Source: Meandrina meandrites (Eukaryota > Cnidaria > Anthozoa > Scleractinia > Meandrinidae). From it: a stretch of 64,000 nt of DNA. A program made the position numbers and the translations under genes. How positions within the stretch are numbered: the stretch's first letter is position 1; every line of letters begins with the position of its first letter. The stretch lies in NCBI GenBank assembly GCA_963693305.1, contig OY855905.1, positions 36,195,637-36,259,636 on the forward strand, read 5' to 3'. Shown here piece after piece: positions 33,982 through 46,939 of this stretch. A model generated the notes under the pieces. That model saw nothing but the letters and a program-made list of their open reading frames with translations. It was not told the DNA's origin and did not search any database.

Positions 33982-36900
33982 ATGCGAGTGTTCCCAGGTG
34001 CTCAACTGTTGGCTGTGCTTTTGGTTTTGTGCAAACTCTCAGTTTTGGTTGAAGGTAAGGCCATGATTAGTATTCTAAATGGAATTTTTTGTACGGTCAG
34101 CCAGAGTTAAAATTGAAGTGTCGCGGGTTCGCACCAGAATCGATTCGATCACATACAACTTTCAAAGACCGGTTGTTGCCATGGACGTTTAGTTTTAAGT
34201 TTGTTTTAAGTTTAACTTATAACCGATCGGAATAAAGGACATAAAGATGTACAATTGGTATAATTGGAGCTATGTTCAAAGTTTGATTGTTTTTGGTTTA
34301 CGTTTTAGGACAAATTCTGTTCCAAACTGGAAAGGTCAACTTCACGGTGGCTCATCCAGACTTCCTTTATTGCACGACCGTGCAATATCCTCATGCATTT
34401 CCTAGTTCTAGAAATGTACGTGTCCTTGCATCCATTAGTCATGGAACTGAATATGGTAGTGTTCATGATTCAGCAGTTGTATGGGCGTCGGACGTGACAC
34501 AGAGCAGTTTCCGTGTATGTGTGTTGGAGTCGGGACTTGGTACAAATGGATCAGCTACCGTGAACTGGATTGCGTTTCGAGGCACGCCCTCTGGAATGCT
34601 GGACGGCGCAACCTCCTTCAGTACATTCACCAGCGGGACAAAATGTGAAAGAGTTAACTTTGCACAGGTATGGCTTTGATTTCTTTCATATCCATTGAAC
34701 GCGAAGGAATTCACGTTTCGGGGGGTGTTTCTAAGAATTTATGTCTATTTAAAAACCATGGGTCACCCACCTCATCTGTTCCTGCCTGTCCATCAATTAT
34801 CTATCAATATTAAATAAACAAAAGAGAGAAATAAAAAGGGAGATTGTACTGAATTGAGCTCTTTGGATTCGACTTAACGTTTGATCTCATGTGCAGAAGT
34901 AGTGGCGTCTGCAAAACGTTTACAGTAAATACATATTGATGCAACGTTTCTGTTTATTTTAAACTCAGTAAAAAAAAGCTTACATTTTACCCTTGTGACG
35001 ATACCTATTCAATTAGTTGGGACCATTGCAACTAATCGGGGTTTTCTTTGTAGCGTAGCTTAGTTTCACTTCCGGATTATTTCTTGATTTGTTTTCTCAG
35101 CTCTGATCTGTGTTACTACAACGTCTTTTACTTTCGGCAATTGGAATCGGTTGATTTTCTATTATCTGATTATGTCAATTTGGGTGTTGTTAAAAGTTAA
35201 TAATCCCATTCAGATAGTTTGGTACGTTATTTTTCTAGCTTTGATAGCGTGACAATTGTTCGCCTTCTTAAACCGAATGCCTATACAAAGGTACAATGTC
35301 AAACCTGAAAAATTGGTTAATCCGGCTAAATGTAAACAAGTTTCTTTTCCTTCCATTGCAGCGTTTTTCCTCTGTTCCAAACGTTCTCGCCACAGTACGT
35401 CACTCTGTCAGCAACAAGCCACAGGACGCCATGAATATCTGGATAGAAGAGCTGAAGGAAGATTATTTCAGAGTCTGCCTCCGAGAAGTAAAAACATTTG
35501 ACGGCAAGCATCAAAATTTACAAGTGGTGAGTTTTCACAGAAAACATTAGGTTTAATAACATATCACAGACAATTATGAAAAATACTTGTGACTATGTCA
35601 CTCTCCGTTCTTTTATTCTTAAGTGGTTAAGTCCAGTCGTACAGCAAAAGTGTTACTGAAACGCAGTTGGATTTGAATTTCATCTAATGAAAACGATCAA
35701 TAACTTTTATGTAAAATAACTTTTCCAGGACTGGCTAGCATTTGCACGTGGAAGTGTCCAGCTTACATTTCAAGGAAAACTACAGTTTGAAAATGGTGGG
35801 GCTCCTCTGGAGCAGGACAATTTCGCTTTCTGCAAGGTAAAACTATTTTTTAATTAATTCTACGGCTATGATTCACAACAGAAAAGCAAAAGGAGGGACT
35901 AAAATGTTGAACATGATAAATAGTTTGAATTATTCAGTAGTCAAAGTATCCGATCTCTAACCTTCAGTTTCACTTTTTTCATAGATACACAATTTTACTA
36001 ATGAATTTTATGCACCTCCTGTTGTCATGGTAACAACCAATCACCTTTACGACAGCAAGAACGTGTATTCTATCAAGCCAGAGAACAATGTCCTTAACAC
36101 TTGGATAGAGGTAAGATGTCGATTCGCTGGCAAATAATCCCCTTTTCAGTTCATCAAAAGAAAAAAAAAGAGTTTCAATTGACTATTATGAGTATTTTTG
36201 TTTTAATCAGAGTTGATATTTTTCTGTCAACAGGAAATAACGACTTCACATTTTCGTGTGTGCGTAAAAGACTTGGCAGGAATGGAGAGTCAGCACGATC
36301 CTGTTACTGTTGATTATGCAGTTATTGGAGGTAAATAAATCAATATTTTACTATGGGGACGAGTTAGTTGTACTTTTTGATCAATATTTGACTTCATTTT
36401 GTTAAATATAGGGAAAGGTATTTGTCACGTTAAGCAATAACAAAAAAGGTGCAATATTGGTTCTTGGAGCGAGGAAAAAAGTAAGAAGATTCATTTGATT
36501 TTGTTCTGATGCTTACCAACCCAGAAAACCTCATGTTTTGTGCATAATCTGTTTGACAGATCTTGATCCGTGTCTCAACGTTTCCTGTAACTACTTTGCC
36601 GTTTGTAAGGCGTTTGGCCCCAAAGACGCGCGGTGTGTATGCGTGGATAATTGTCCATCGTACGAAGAGCCTGTGTGCTCCTCTAATGGCACCACATACG
36701 ACAACGAGTGTGTATTCCAACGAGAAATGTGCCATCTGAAAGCAAACTTCACTCTTTACCATCCGGGTGATTGTACAGGTAACACAACTAAACTAGCCCC
36801 ATAACAGATATATATACTCACAGAGTCTGACTTTGTGGACCAAACGTTATAGCAATCTTATCTCTACATCATTCCATGTCACCCACAGTGTCTGACACAG

Positions 36901-39900
36901 TATAACAGTATTAGTGAAGTTAAGTTTCCTGGTTAGCAATTCGTCAATGTTCAGTGAAAACAACAAGGTTTGCAAGATTGCAAGAAAGGCCCATTACGTG
37001 TGCCTACAAATTTGTGTCTTCAATGCATCAGATTTTAAGCAAAAAGGGTTAGTGTATATTCATCCCTTTTTTCCAAATAGGGACAAAATCTAATGCAACT
37101 AAAATACAATTGGATTAAAGCACTGAGATAATCACAACTGGGCTTTTAAAAGTTAACGTAACATTAAAATGAAATTGAAATTGAATTGTTCTCCAGGATT
37201 CCCTTCTCAGAAAGGTCGCCATCGTCTCCGTCGCATCCCAAGCTGGGCTGAAGCAGTGTGTGAACAAGTTCCACTTACTCCTTACGTCTTCTATCCTGAT
37301 AAACCGGTTCACATACAAGTTTCCGTAAATCACGCCAATTTTTCAGACCCCAACTATGTTCATGAAGCCGTGGTGCCCTGGGTTGAAGAAATCAGGGAAA
37401 ATAATTTTACAGTTTGCATGACACAGGCCGGGAGAAATGAGAAGAAAAATGGACAAGCTTTTGCCACAGTTGACTGGTTAGCATACCAGGGAGCCCCTGA
37501 CGGGGGAGTGTCGGGTGAAATGGACATGCCGACTTGGTGGACTGGAACTAACTGTCGTACAGTAGCACTGCCACAGGTGAGATTAGCTATACCAATCGTA
37601 TTGATGTTTTATAATACTGTACATATACCTGTTGTATTGAAGTAATATTAGATCAAGCAACGAAATGTAAATAAATTGACTGTTTTTCATAAGAAGAGTG
37701 GGAAAATTCCTCTCATAATGTAATCAATTTCATAGATTGACGTCAACGCAAACTTTCCTTAGAAGTCACTGTACGTAGTAAAGCTCGCATGATGTAAAAA
37801 AAAAATTCTTCAACATCATCGGCGTTTTAGCTTTAAACTATGATTTTAAGAAAAACTAACAACAGGGCTCTTAATATTTCTCTCACCATTAATAACTTAC
37901 AGGGAAAATTTAAATCAGCGCCCACTGTGCTTGTGTCAGCGGAGCATGAAAGGCGCGGCGTGAAGCACGATGCCTCCTCTGTGTGGGTAGAAGATTTGAC
38001 AACAACTTCCTTCAAGATCTGCATCAGAGAATTACAGAACTTTGATGGAGCTCACCAAAGTATCCATGTCGTAAGCATTTATTTATTTGCGATTTTAAAT
38101 ACATCTGCTTGGTGAAAAGGGTAATGCAAGGGTTGTGAAAACGTATTTCAGTCATCTTCACTTACCAAAAGACTAGCAAGGGTACTAAAAAGATTTCGGT
38201 ATTTGTTTAAAGAAAACTTGATTTCTTATCTCCATTTGTCAAGATAGGCCAACTTGACACAAGCCTGCATTGGCTTTAAAAAGTTCACCTGTTTCTCAAG
38301 CTCTTATTCTTAGGCTAGTTTGTTCAACCTATGTTTTTTTCATAGGACTGGATGGCATTTGAAGAGCTTCATCGACCTCTGTTTAGAGAGCACGGCTCTA
38401 TATACTTTGCCAATGGGAACACGCCATCCAAAGAATTCAACTATGCTTTTTGTGAGGTATGTTAACAACTGATTTTGTCCTCGCTAATTCTCTACCCTAC
38501 ATTCTCACTTGCCCACTCATAAGTTACAGGCCTACTCTCCGCCCCTTTCCCCAGTTTCTCTTTGTGAGATCGTATTTTACAGTTGAAATTCATTCTAAAC
38601 CAATTTTCAATGTATACGTTCATGTATTCTTAACATTTGTTTTTATCAGGATGTTGTTTTTAAGAAGCTTTATAACGACTCTCCAGCGGTCTTGGTGACT
38701 GGGAATCACTCAACAAACGGAGGAAACCTCAATCCCATGTACAACTCCATATCAGCTTGGGTTGAGGTCGGATATAGTTTTTATAGAAGTTAATACTGGC
38801 GATGCAGTTGGTAGTTATCTGTAATTTAACAATAGTGTATGTGAGCTCAGTTACATGCAGACTATGGAGAATAAAAAAAGGGAATGCCCTGAAACGAAGA
38901 GTAAGCTATAGAATGAGAACAAAATGACAGGTTCAAACGAGAAATCAAATAGGCGAGTAATAAAGACGTGCTAAGGAGAGAAACTGTAAGAAGAAATAGG
39001 AAATTTTGCTAGTGTGCTGCTTTAAAAATTACATGTTTTATTTTAGCTGTAAGGCGTTAATATTGACGTTCTCTTCTTTCCTTGCAGTATATAAACAAGA
39101 CTGGTTTTAGGGCATGCGTGAAGGAGTTGTTTGTGAACCAGCACGACCCTCTTTCAGTCTCATATGCAGTCATGCCAGGTACAAATGATAACACTAACTT
39201 AAATTATATAATGAAATGAAATGTAGTTTATGAACCTTTGATTTGTTAAGCCTGGCTTACAAGTAAAACAGCAAGTCATTATAATCCGACGTAAACCAGA
39301 AAAGACGGCAACTATAAAAACGCAAACACAAGAAAAACAAACCACTGTTTTTCTTGTGCTTGTGTCTTGTGACTTTGCATTTTTGTTGCAATGTTATCCG
39401 CTGAGAAATGAACAGCGTTATAGATCATATCTTAAAAGAAAATTTCTAAATCAATATGAAACTCTTTTAATGCTTTTTTCCACAAAGATGTGTGTGAACC
39501 GGGCTGGAGTTTCTACAATGGTTCCTGTTACTTCACCAGTGAAACGTGTGAGACATGGTCCAACGCAAGTACAATCTGCAGAGGCATGGGGGCTAATCTA
39601 CCCGCTATTGAAAGTCAGGAAGAGAACGTGTATATTCAGCACAGACACAATGGTGACAAGGCGTGGATTGGTTTGAATGACATTGCCACAGAAGGCCTCT
39701 TTACTTGGGTAGATGGGTGTCCTGATAAATTCCGCTATTGGGCCAAGAAACAACCGAACGACTTTAGAGGAGAGGACTGCGTACACACTCTTGGAGCTAG
39801 ACATGGATACACGTGGAATGACGTGGATTGTTCGGCATGTCATCAGTATACGTGTAAAAAAGGTTGTAACCAATTTGTTTGTGATTAACATGTTCTCACT

Positions 39901-42900
39901 ACTAGAAATTGACTTGCGCTTGTTTAATTCAATTAACACTGGAAACAAGCTAACCTCCCCTTTCTACAAATCGACGGTTTAGCGTAATAATTTGACTAAA
40001 AAAACTGGCTTAAAATTTTAATGTTTGAATACGTCACTTTTAAACCTGGAATATCAAATATTGAAAAAGAGAAAAATGAAGACTCTCTTGATAATTAGAA
40101 AGAATATGTACCTTAGCAATTTTTTGGGCCAACAACACAGTTGTTGATAACTTAATCTAAACGATAGTAAGTACTTGAGGATATATTTTCTATATCTGTA
40201 GTAAGAAAAAGTACTCGAGGATAATCTTCTTCCTTTTTTGGGTAAATAAGTTAAATTTGGTCTCTACCAAACTCAGCAGCTATGTCGCCGAATCGTTTAA
40301 ATACCAAAATTATTAAGTTTTGTGATGCAAGTGCACTTTGAAAAGTTTAAGGTTATTCTCAACCAACTTGGCTAGAGAAATGAAAGGTCTTGGTTGATTT
40401 TTTTCCATAAAATATGTTTATAGTGTTCTTATATCAGTATTCTAAGAACGGTTTAATTCTTCTACCTGTCAAGTGAAGTCTACCTGAGATGAGACATAAT
40501 GTTTTATTATTGTGTTTTTCTTTAAAAATGAATTTTTGGGCAGCATACAGCAATGAATCGTTTTACTTCAGGGAAACTAAAAAAAAAAAATCAATTTTGT
40601 AGCTTTTTTTTATAAATCTACTCAGTAATAATTTTTATCCGCAGATTATGATGAGTGCGACAGCTCGCCGTGTTTGAATGGAGGAACTTGTGTAAATAGG
40701 AAAAGAAATTTCAGATGTATCTGCCCTCGAACTCATAAGGGAAGGACATGTGAAGGTAATGTTGGTATCTAAGGTTGTTTGGGAACATTTGGAAGCCACG
40801 CATGTCTGGCCCTATCCTCCACTTGGGAAAGAAAACAAAGCTTGGGCACATTAAATTTGTTTGAAAAATTAGCGAAACGTCTAGGATCACAGGTAAAAGA
40901 AACCTTGAATGAATGAATGAATTAATGAATGAACGACCGAACGAACGAACGAACGAACGAACGAACGAACGAACGAACGAACGAACGAACGAACGAACGA
41001 ACGAACGAACGGAAGCTAACGGATGGATGACTAACTGACTGACAGTAATTATATTAGGCAGCTATATATAATTTAATTTCAAACTAAAAACCTCATGAAC
41101 AGTCAAAAGGTTTCTGTGGGCTGTCTATGAAAAAGTGGTAGTGTAGAAGCGCTGTCCGGCAATGTCTGTATGCAAATTTCTTCGATTTGGAGTAATCGCT
41201 TCCAAATGAAATCTTTTTTGAACCTAATTTACCTTCTCAATTTTAAGTTCAGGGCCACGCTATTCTTCACTTACTACTTAAGAAATACATTTTTTTTCCC
41301 TTGTGTTTCAGAATTCGACGAATGCTCCAGTAGTCCGTGTCTAAACGGAGGAACTTGTACTGACGGAGTTAATAACTACACTTGTTCCTGTCCTTCGCCA
41401 TATTTTGGAAATCAGTGCCAAGGTATTCATACAGTATGTTTTTGGCAGACGTGTGAAGACAATTTAAACTAGGAACAATATTCAGAAATGCACTTATAAT
41501 ACTGAAAGAAATTGCTGAATAGCTTTTCATAGAAGAAACTCAGTGGTTCTCCCCTTGTTTAGTGACGAAATATAATCGCTAATGGAGCACAATCGCGCGA
41601 TCGCTGCTCTTAAGGAGGCTCGCAACGGTTTCCAGCACTTTCCAGCTCTTAAACTTTGATGGGTCAGTACTACAAATCTTTATCAGGTGCTACTACAATA
41701 ATGATATCAAACAAATTCCCAATCATTGCTAAACAAGTTGCGGTCATTTTCATGACGTCACTGGTTACTATAATTTTCGGAAATTTAAGGTGGCTCTGAA
41801 ACCGCTCCGGAGAAATGTTTTTAGCTTTGCAAAAAGTTGCATCTTAACATGCTTATCATTATTCAATAATAAAAAATGGGGGTCACCGGACTCGTTTTTG
41901 AGTTATAAGCACTTAAAGGGAAAATTAAGGGTGTTTTTTTACTGGTAAAACTTTTGCTATAGTAACCAGTGACGTCATGAAAATAACCGCAACTTGTTCA
42001 GCAATGATTGGGAATTTGTTTGATATCATTATTGTAGCAGCAACTGATAAAGATTCGTAGTACTGGCCCAACAAAGTTTAAGAGCTCGAAATTGCTGGAA
42101 ACCGTTGTGAGCCTCCTTAAAAGGCAATATTCATGATTTAAAATACATAAAATTGTAAGACTGACACTACGTAGAAATGAAAAGCCTTAACGGGACAACG
42201 ACATGATAGAGTCCAAACTGAAAGTCAAAAATGCAAACTCTGGACAGCTACGTAGTGTCAGCCTTGCAGTTTATTGTCTTTGTATTTTATTTTTGGCTGA
42301 TTAAAGCTGTCAGTAGCTCCTACGTACACCAGCAGCATTTTCGTCCGCGGTCCCTTGCTTTCATTTGTCATAAAATTGTAGGTTTTGTTTTAGCTTTTAA
42401 TTTGGACTCCAACAAACTAAAGCAATTAAATTTGCTGCCCTCGTTTTCTGTGAGCGATAGTCAGCGGTCAAATCGGCTGCACCTCGTTGACTATTCGCTC
42501 ATAGAAATGACTCGGGCTCGTAGTCTAATTGTGAATTAGATCATTACATCTGAAATCTGCAGTGTCAGCAGGCTCGTCGCCTTAAATAACTTCGCTGTTT
42601 CAGGAAAAAGGTTACGCAATTCTTAGAGCTACTTTGTTGACCTAAAAATACCATTTAAGTAGCTATCCAATAATTTCGCAAATTTAGTGGATAAACCTAG
42701 TTGTAATAAATATTTTAATGACAACAAGCAAAAGTCCTACTCTCCAACTTCTTTTAACAGAAATAGATGAATGTAAGTCCAGTCCATGTCTTAACGGTGG
42801 AACTTGCGTGGACGGAGTCTACAACTTTACCTGTGTTTGTCCAAGCTGGTTTATTGGAAAACGTTGTGAAGGTAGTATTACTTTGAAATCTTATTATGTC

Positions 42901-45776
42901 GTGGTATTCGGTGGCCTGCGTACAGTCGACGGCTACACGCGGGCTAGGTATTCGGTTAGTATCCGTGCAAAGATTTCTGATGCATGGGTAACTTGAAACG
43001 ATTGCACCATTGCAGTATTCTAAGTAGAGCCTTATGAAGAACAGAAAAAAAAAGATTGAGGCACTTAAGTTAAAATTCTCTGGTGAAATGCTTTACATTG
43101 AAGAATCGAAAATAATCAGATTAGAGTAAAAAAAAAGGTATCATTACTGGGCACCTCGCTAAATTTCTATCTGACAATGTCATCGAGGTTCATGTTCCGA
43201 AAAATTCATTCAAGTCAATTTAAGGCAGTAACGAAACAGTACTAACATTGTCATTTCGCCATAAAAGGTGTCGCCAGAACATCATGCAAAAATTTGCTAG
43301 CTGCTGGATACACCTCAAGTGGATCATACTCTTTAAAAGTCAGTGGTAATACATTTCAGGTAGGTTCGCATGCTTTCTATATAAAATCGTTTAAAATTTA
43401 CCTTTGGTTTTACATTCCCAATTGTTGCTTCTATGAGTTACTGACAAAAAGTGCCAAAAGCACACTTGTAGCCCGTCCACACTAACTCTCTAAACATGCC
43501 CAGCTACCTCAAGTTGGAACTGAAATCAGAGAAAAATATGAAGCCTGAATTTTACACCAGCTTTTTAATTTTGAAAGACACTCCTTCTTTTGCTTTCATT
43601 ATGGGAACTTTGAAGTCGATAACCCTCAGCATCAGGATAGTTTAATTTTATGGAATATTTCTTCGGCCTAACCAGTAATGCATGCTTTGCAACTGACTAC
43701 CGAACTGAGATAAAAAAATTATCATAACGTTCAATTTTAGGTTCTTTTTTTCGTGTATACGTGTTTTGGTGTATACCTTTTTCACCATATTTCTTTACTA
43801 TTTTGCTATCTTCTTTCCTCCTACTTGAAGTGAATTAGTTTTGGGTTAACAAACATTGTTGCGCGATCGTTACTTTGGCATGCAACATTACTGAACAACT
43901 GTAGCCAACAAAGCCTATCTAAGGGGGCGTGCCTTTCTCTTTTGTTGGCCTGCTCACTCTGAGAGATTCCGGTACAAGGTCTGCTAGGTCCTTTTTTTTT
44001 TTTGGCAAGATACTCTATTCTCACAGTGCATTTATCTCTCCCTAAGAGTTAGTCTGGCGGCATAGGAGTCGTTTCCTTTAATGAAAGCACGGGAGGTACA
44101 CAAAGTCTTGAGACGCGAAAGGAGCAGAAGAAAATTGGGAGGGAATAGGGAGGGAGGGAGGGAGGGAAATAAAACGTCTGCGATCGCAGACATTTTGCCG
44201 AAAGCCTATTCCTCCTCTCCCCACTCACCATTGCTTTGGTTTCCGTTTTACGTGAGTCTTTCGCTTTCGCCACTTGGAAAAGAAACGACTGTAAAAAATG
44301 GTCTTGGGACGAATAGGTTAAAGGCATTGATCTGACTTGATCTTATATGAATCCGGTCCTCGACTAGCAGCTGTGACTTTCTTCAGAAAATAACTTAAAC
44401 GGGCAACTTTTCTTATCAAACAGATAAGGTAAATACGTGTGAGCCCTTAGCGTTTATAAACAGAGCCGTTGTGAGTGTAAGGATTCAAGAAATAAGGTTT
44501 TTTTTTCTGATGCTTCCTAAAAACCAACGAATTATTTTCTGGCTTTTCCAAGTTTGGCTTTACCGCTCTAGAGTTCCAGTATCAACTATAGCTACAAGTA
44601 TAATCCTTTTGAAAATTAAGGATTTAATATTTATCACCAGTTCGGGCCAGCCCACATCCACTGCTATGGGCCAATCCACATTCCAATACGCCGCAAGAAG
44701 TGAATGCAACGACCTCCCCAAAGATCTCCACACCTGTAGTGCCTTGAGAACTTTCAAAACTAAAAATTTTAAATTTTTAAGTGACTTAGAATAAGTTGCA
44801 ACATAAATGTAGTGTGTAGATTTTCCTTTTTAATTACTGTATTTATTTATTCTTTTTCTTTTTCTTATCTTGTATTAATATCGATTCCTCTTATATGTAC
44901 TGATCACCGATTTATACCAGTGTTTTCCAATTTAGATTTTGCTGATCCATCTTTCAGTTTAAATAAAGCAGCTTTTATTATCGTTATTATTAGGTTCAAA
45001 ACCTTTACACTGAAACTTGCTTAACTTTGATCACCCAAGCAATATTGGTTATACCTTCCCTATATTTCTATTGGCAGGATTGATTTATTAAAAAAACACG
45101 TGTTCAAGTTACACTAATTCTTTTCTAGGTTTATTGCGACATGACAGCAAACGCAGGCGGATGGACACTCATTGCTCGCTTCTCAAACGCAGATGGAAAA
45201 AACTGGATGAGAGATGATGCTTACTGGTGGTACGACACTCAGTCTTCACAGGGATCCCCTACAAGCACGTCAAGTAACTATGACATGATATCGGAAGCGT
45301 TTTGGAGAGTTGGAGTGAGTGAGATTAAAATCACACGTAGCGACGATAGTTCACATACTGCCCTCCTCCGCACATATACTAACTGCTTAGGTGGAAACAC
45401 CTTCAGAGGATTCTTGTCCAGTTATGGCAGGTTCACTTATCGTAACGTTTGGTCTGACGATAGATGCCTCGGAAGCTGTCCAGTGTATTATGGAGGCTCG
45501 TATAGTTCTACTGCTGGCTTCAGTCAAGCACACTGCAGTAGCAATATTCAGAGCAGCAGCCGCATTGGTTTCTGGTGTCAGTGGAGTACTGGTGATGGTT
45601 CGGTGATGATGTTCGGAGGTGGAGGAAGTGGATGTAGCCGAGCAGATCACGGTATCGGGCTCACCGAGAATAACTATGGAGCGTTTGAAGAATGGGCTGA
45701 TTCAGGAGAGAGTGATTTTGGGGATGATGCTTCTGATTCCACATCATCTTACTCTTTGAATTTGTGGATTCGTTAA
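33982..45776 (+). CDS. secreted mosaic lectin: H-type lectin x3 - Kazal - H-type lectin x3 - C-type lectin - EGF x3 - fibrinogen/intelectin-like
   Basis: Exons: 33982-34054, 34309-34667, 35362-35526, 35729-35836, 35985-36110, 36234-36330, 36560-36778, 37197-37576, 37903-38070, 38346-38456, 38650-38766, 39088-39178, 39488-39862, 40645-40755, 41312-41422, 42761-42871, 43268-43359, 45129-45776; 3462 nt, open frame, 1153 aa. Residues 1-24 are a signal peptide ([17 protein letters not shown]). 25-309 hold three H-type-lectin-like repeats; 310-382 a Kazal domain ([25 protein letters not shown]); 383-671 three more H-type repeats; 672-796 a C-type lectin domain with WIGL, QPN and WND; 797-907 three EGF domains fitting the calcium-binding consensus ([12 protein letters not shown]); 908-1153 a fibrinogen/intelectin-like domain ([23 protein letters not shown]). 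The larger modules are bounded by phase-1 introns, the mark of exon shuffling. Probably an extracellular glycan-binding protein (immunity or matrix); function inferred from domains only. Confidence 0.9.
40906..41011 (+). repeat. (GAAT)n/(GAAC)n microsatellite
   Basis: A run of GAAT units passes into about 20 GAAC units, in the intron between the first two EGF exons. Confidence 0.95.
41610..42120. mobile_element. 511-bp TTAA-flanked foldback MITE
   Basis: TTAA-GGAGGCTCGCAACGG on the left, inverse GAGCCTCC-TTAA on the right; arms of about 160 bp (41610-41775, 41965-42120) share AATGATATCAAACAAATTCC and GACGTCA in inverted order. Noncoding. In the intron between EGF exons 2 and 3. Confidence 0.75.
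42423..42531. repeat. 109-bp palindromic element, CAATTARA-ended family, member 3
   Basis: Begins CAATTAAATTTG, ends TAGTCTAATTG, with an inner hairpin (GTGAGCGATAGTCA / TGACTATTCGCTCA). Same end motif and size as 9344-9448 and 10035-10137, some 32 kb away. Confidence 0.55.
44147..44167 (+). repeat. (GGGA)n microsatellite
   Basis: Short GGGA run in the last intron of the lectin gene. Confidence 0.8.
44640..44793 (+). mobile_element. LINE ORF2 C-terminal fragment in the last lectin intron
   Basis: Reads [20 protein letters not shown] followed by an FKTK-rich tail and stop, the usual C-terminus of Jockey/CR1-type LINEs (compare the 9045-9195 fragment). 5'-truncated; an AT-rich tail follows to about 45000. 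Confidence 0.6.
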
Positions 45777-46939
45777 ACATTAGCACATCACTGTACTGGT
45801 ATCCATGGCTTTTTCCACTGCGCTCTTTTTCTTTACCTGGCAACATGGATAAGAAAAAAATATTTGTACTGAGGACAGTTTTAATAATGTAAACTAAATT
45901 TTTCACTCACCTGAGATTATCAGTAAAGTTTTCGGTATTTTAAAACTAGTTTTTAACGTTTGTGGCACAACTTAATATTTTTGGTGATTAAAATACGATT
46001 TCAAAGAGTAAGAGTAGCAGCTGCTCACAGGCCAGTAAGAGTTTTTCTGCCAACATATAAAAGTGGCCGTGCAGACAAGGCGGAAAAACCACAGCGCATG
46101 CGCTACGAAAAACTCGATCGTTACAAATTCAAAATGGCGGACGACAAATTGTATTTTGCCACGTAATTGGGGTCCAGTTTGCGCCCGCACATTGGAGTAC
46201 AAGATGCGATTGCCCATCAACTTTTCAGTTCAATAACTTTGGATTCCGTGTGGTTTTTTTAAACGACAATCGGATGTTTTTTAGTAAGTGTTTTCTATAT
46301 CATTGTACTGTCTTTGACGACAGCTGTTCTCGACGGTAGGAATTCAGTGGACCTTAGAATTTCTCGTTGTTTAAGGCCGTCCATGAATATTTAAGGTCAG
46401 AATTTTCGTAGTAGAAAGTTCGATTATTTCCACACAAAATATCAAATATGACTTTTTTTTCGTTCCAATGACTTTTTTTAAACGCCTTTCAAAGTTGTAA
46501 ATGTGAAGTGGTGGCAAAGGAATCATGTAAGTCTCTCCTCCTGGCTTCGTTAAAATCGTCGCACTGGTTTTGCCTCTCGGGTAAGCAGTTCTTCGTCTTT
46601 ACAAGACCCTTACAAAGCTAATTCATCTTCCTTTCAGTTTCATCGAAACCTTATATATCTTGTAATATATGATCAGGTCAATGATTTATTCCTTGTTTGT
46701 TGTTAATGCTCCTTTTAAGTGAATGTATTTGAACCTGACTATATTAAAACATTTTACTTTTAATAAACTTGTTGTTGTGTTGTCCTTTTTGAGTTATCGC
46801 CATTTTCTGCGTACCGGCCACAGGCCGGCAGTTTTCTCGCCGTTTTTGTAGCCGCCTGTCACTGTGGGCAATTAAAGGGTCCGTTGTAAACAAAACAGCG
46901 ACGGTAAAAAAAAAAAGACTGTAAAGTTTTGTTTCCATA

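Noticed and set aside
36101..36313. 70-aa + strand ORF across an exon border
   Set aside because: Mostly intronic; the lectin reading frame is different.
40906..41011. CRISPR-like array
   Set aside because: A simple tetranucleotide microsatellite with no spacers, in an intron of an animal gene.
45387..45650. minus-strand 87-aa and +2-frame 71-aa ORFs in the last lectin exon
   Set aside because: Shadows of the fibrinogen/intelectin-like coding sequence.
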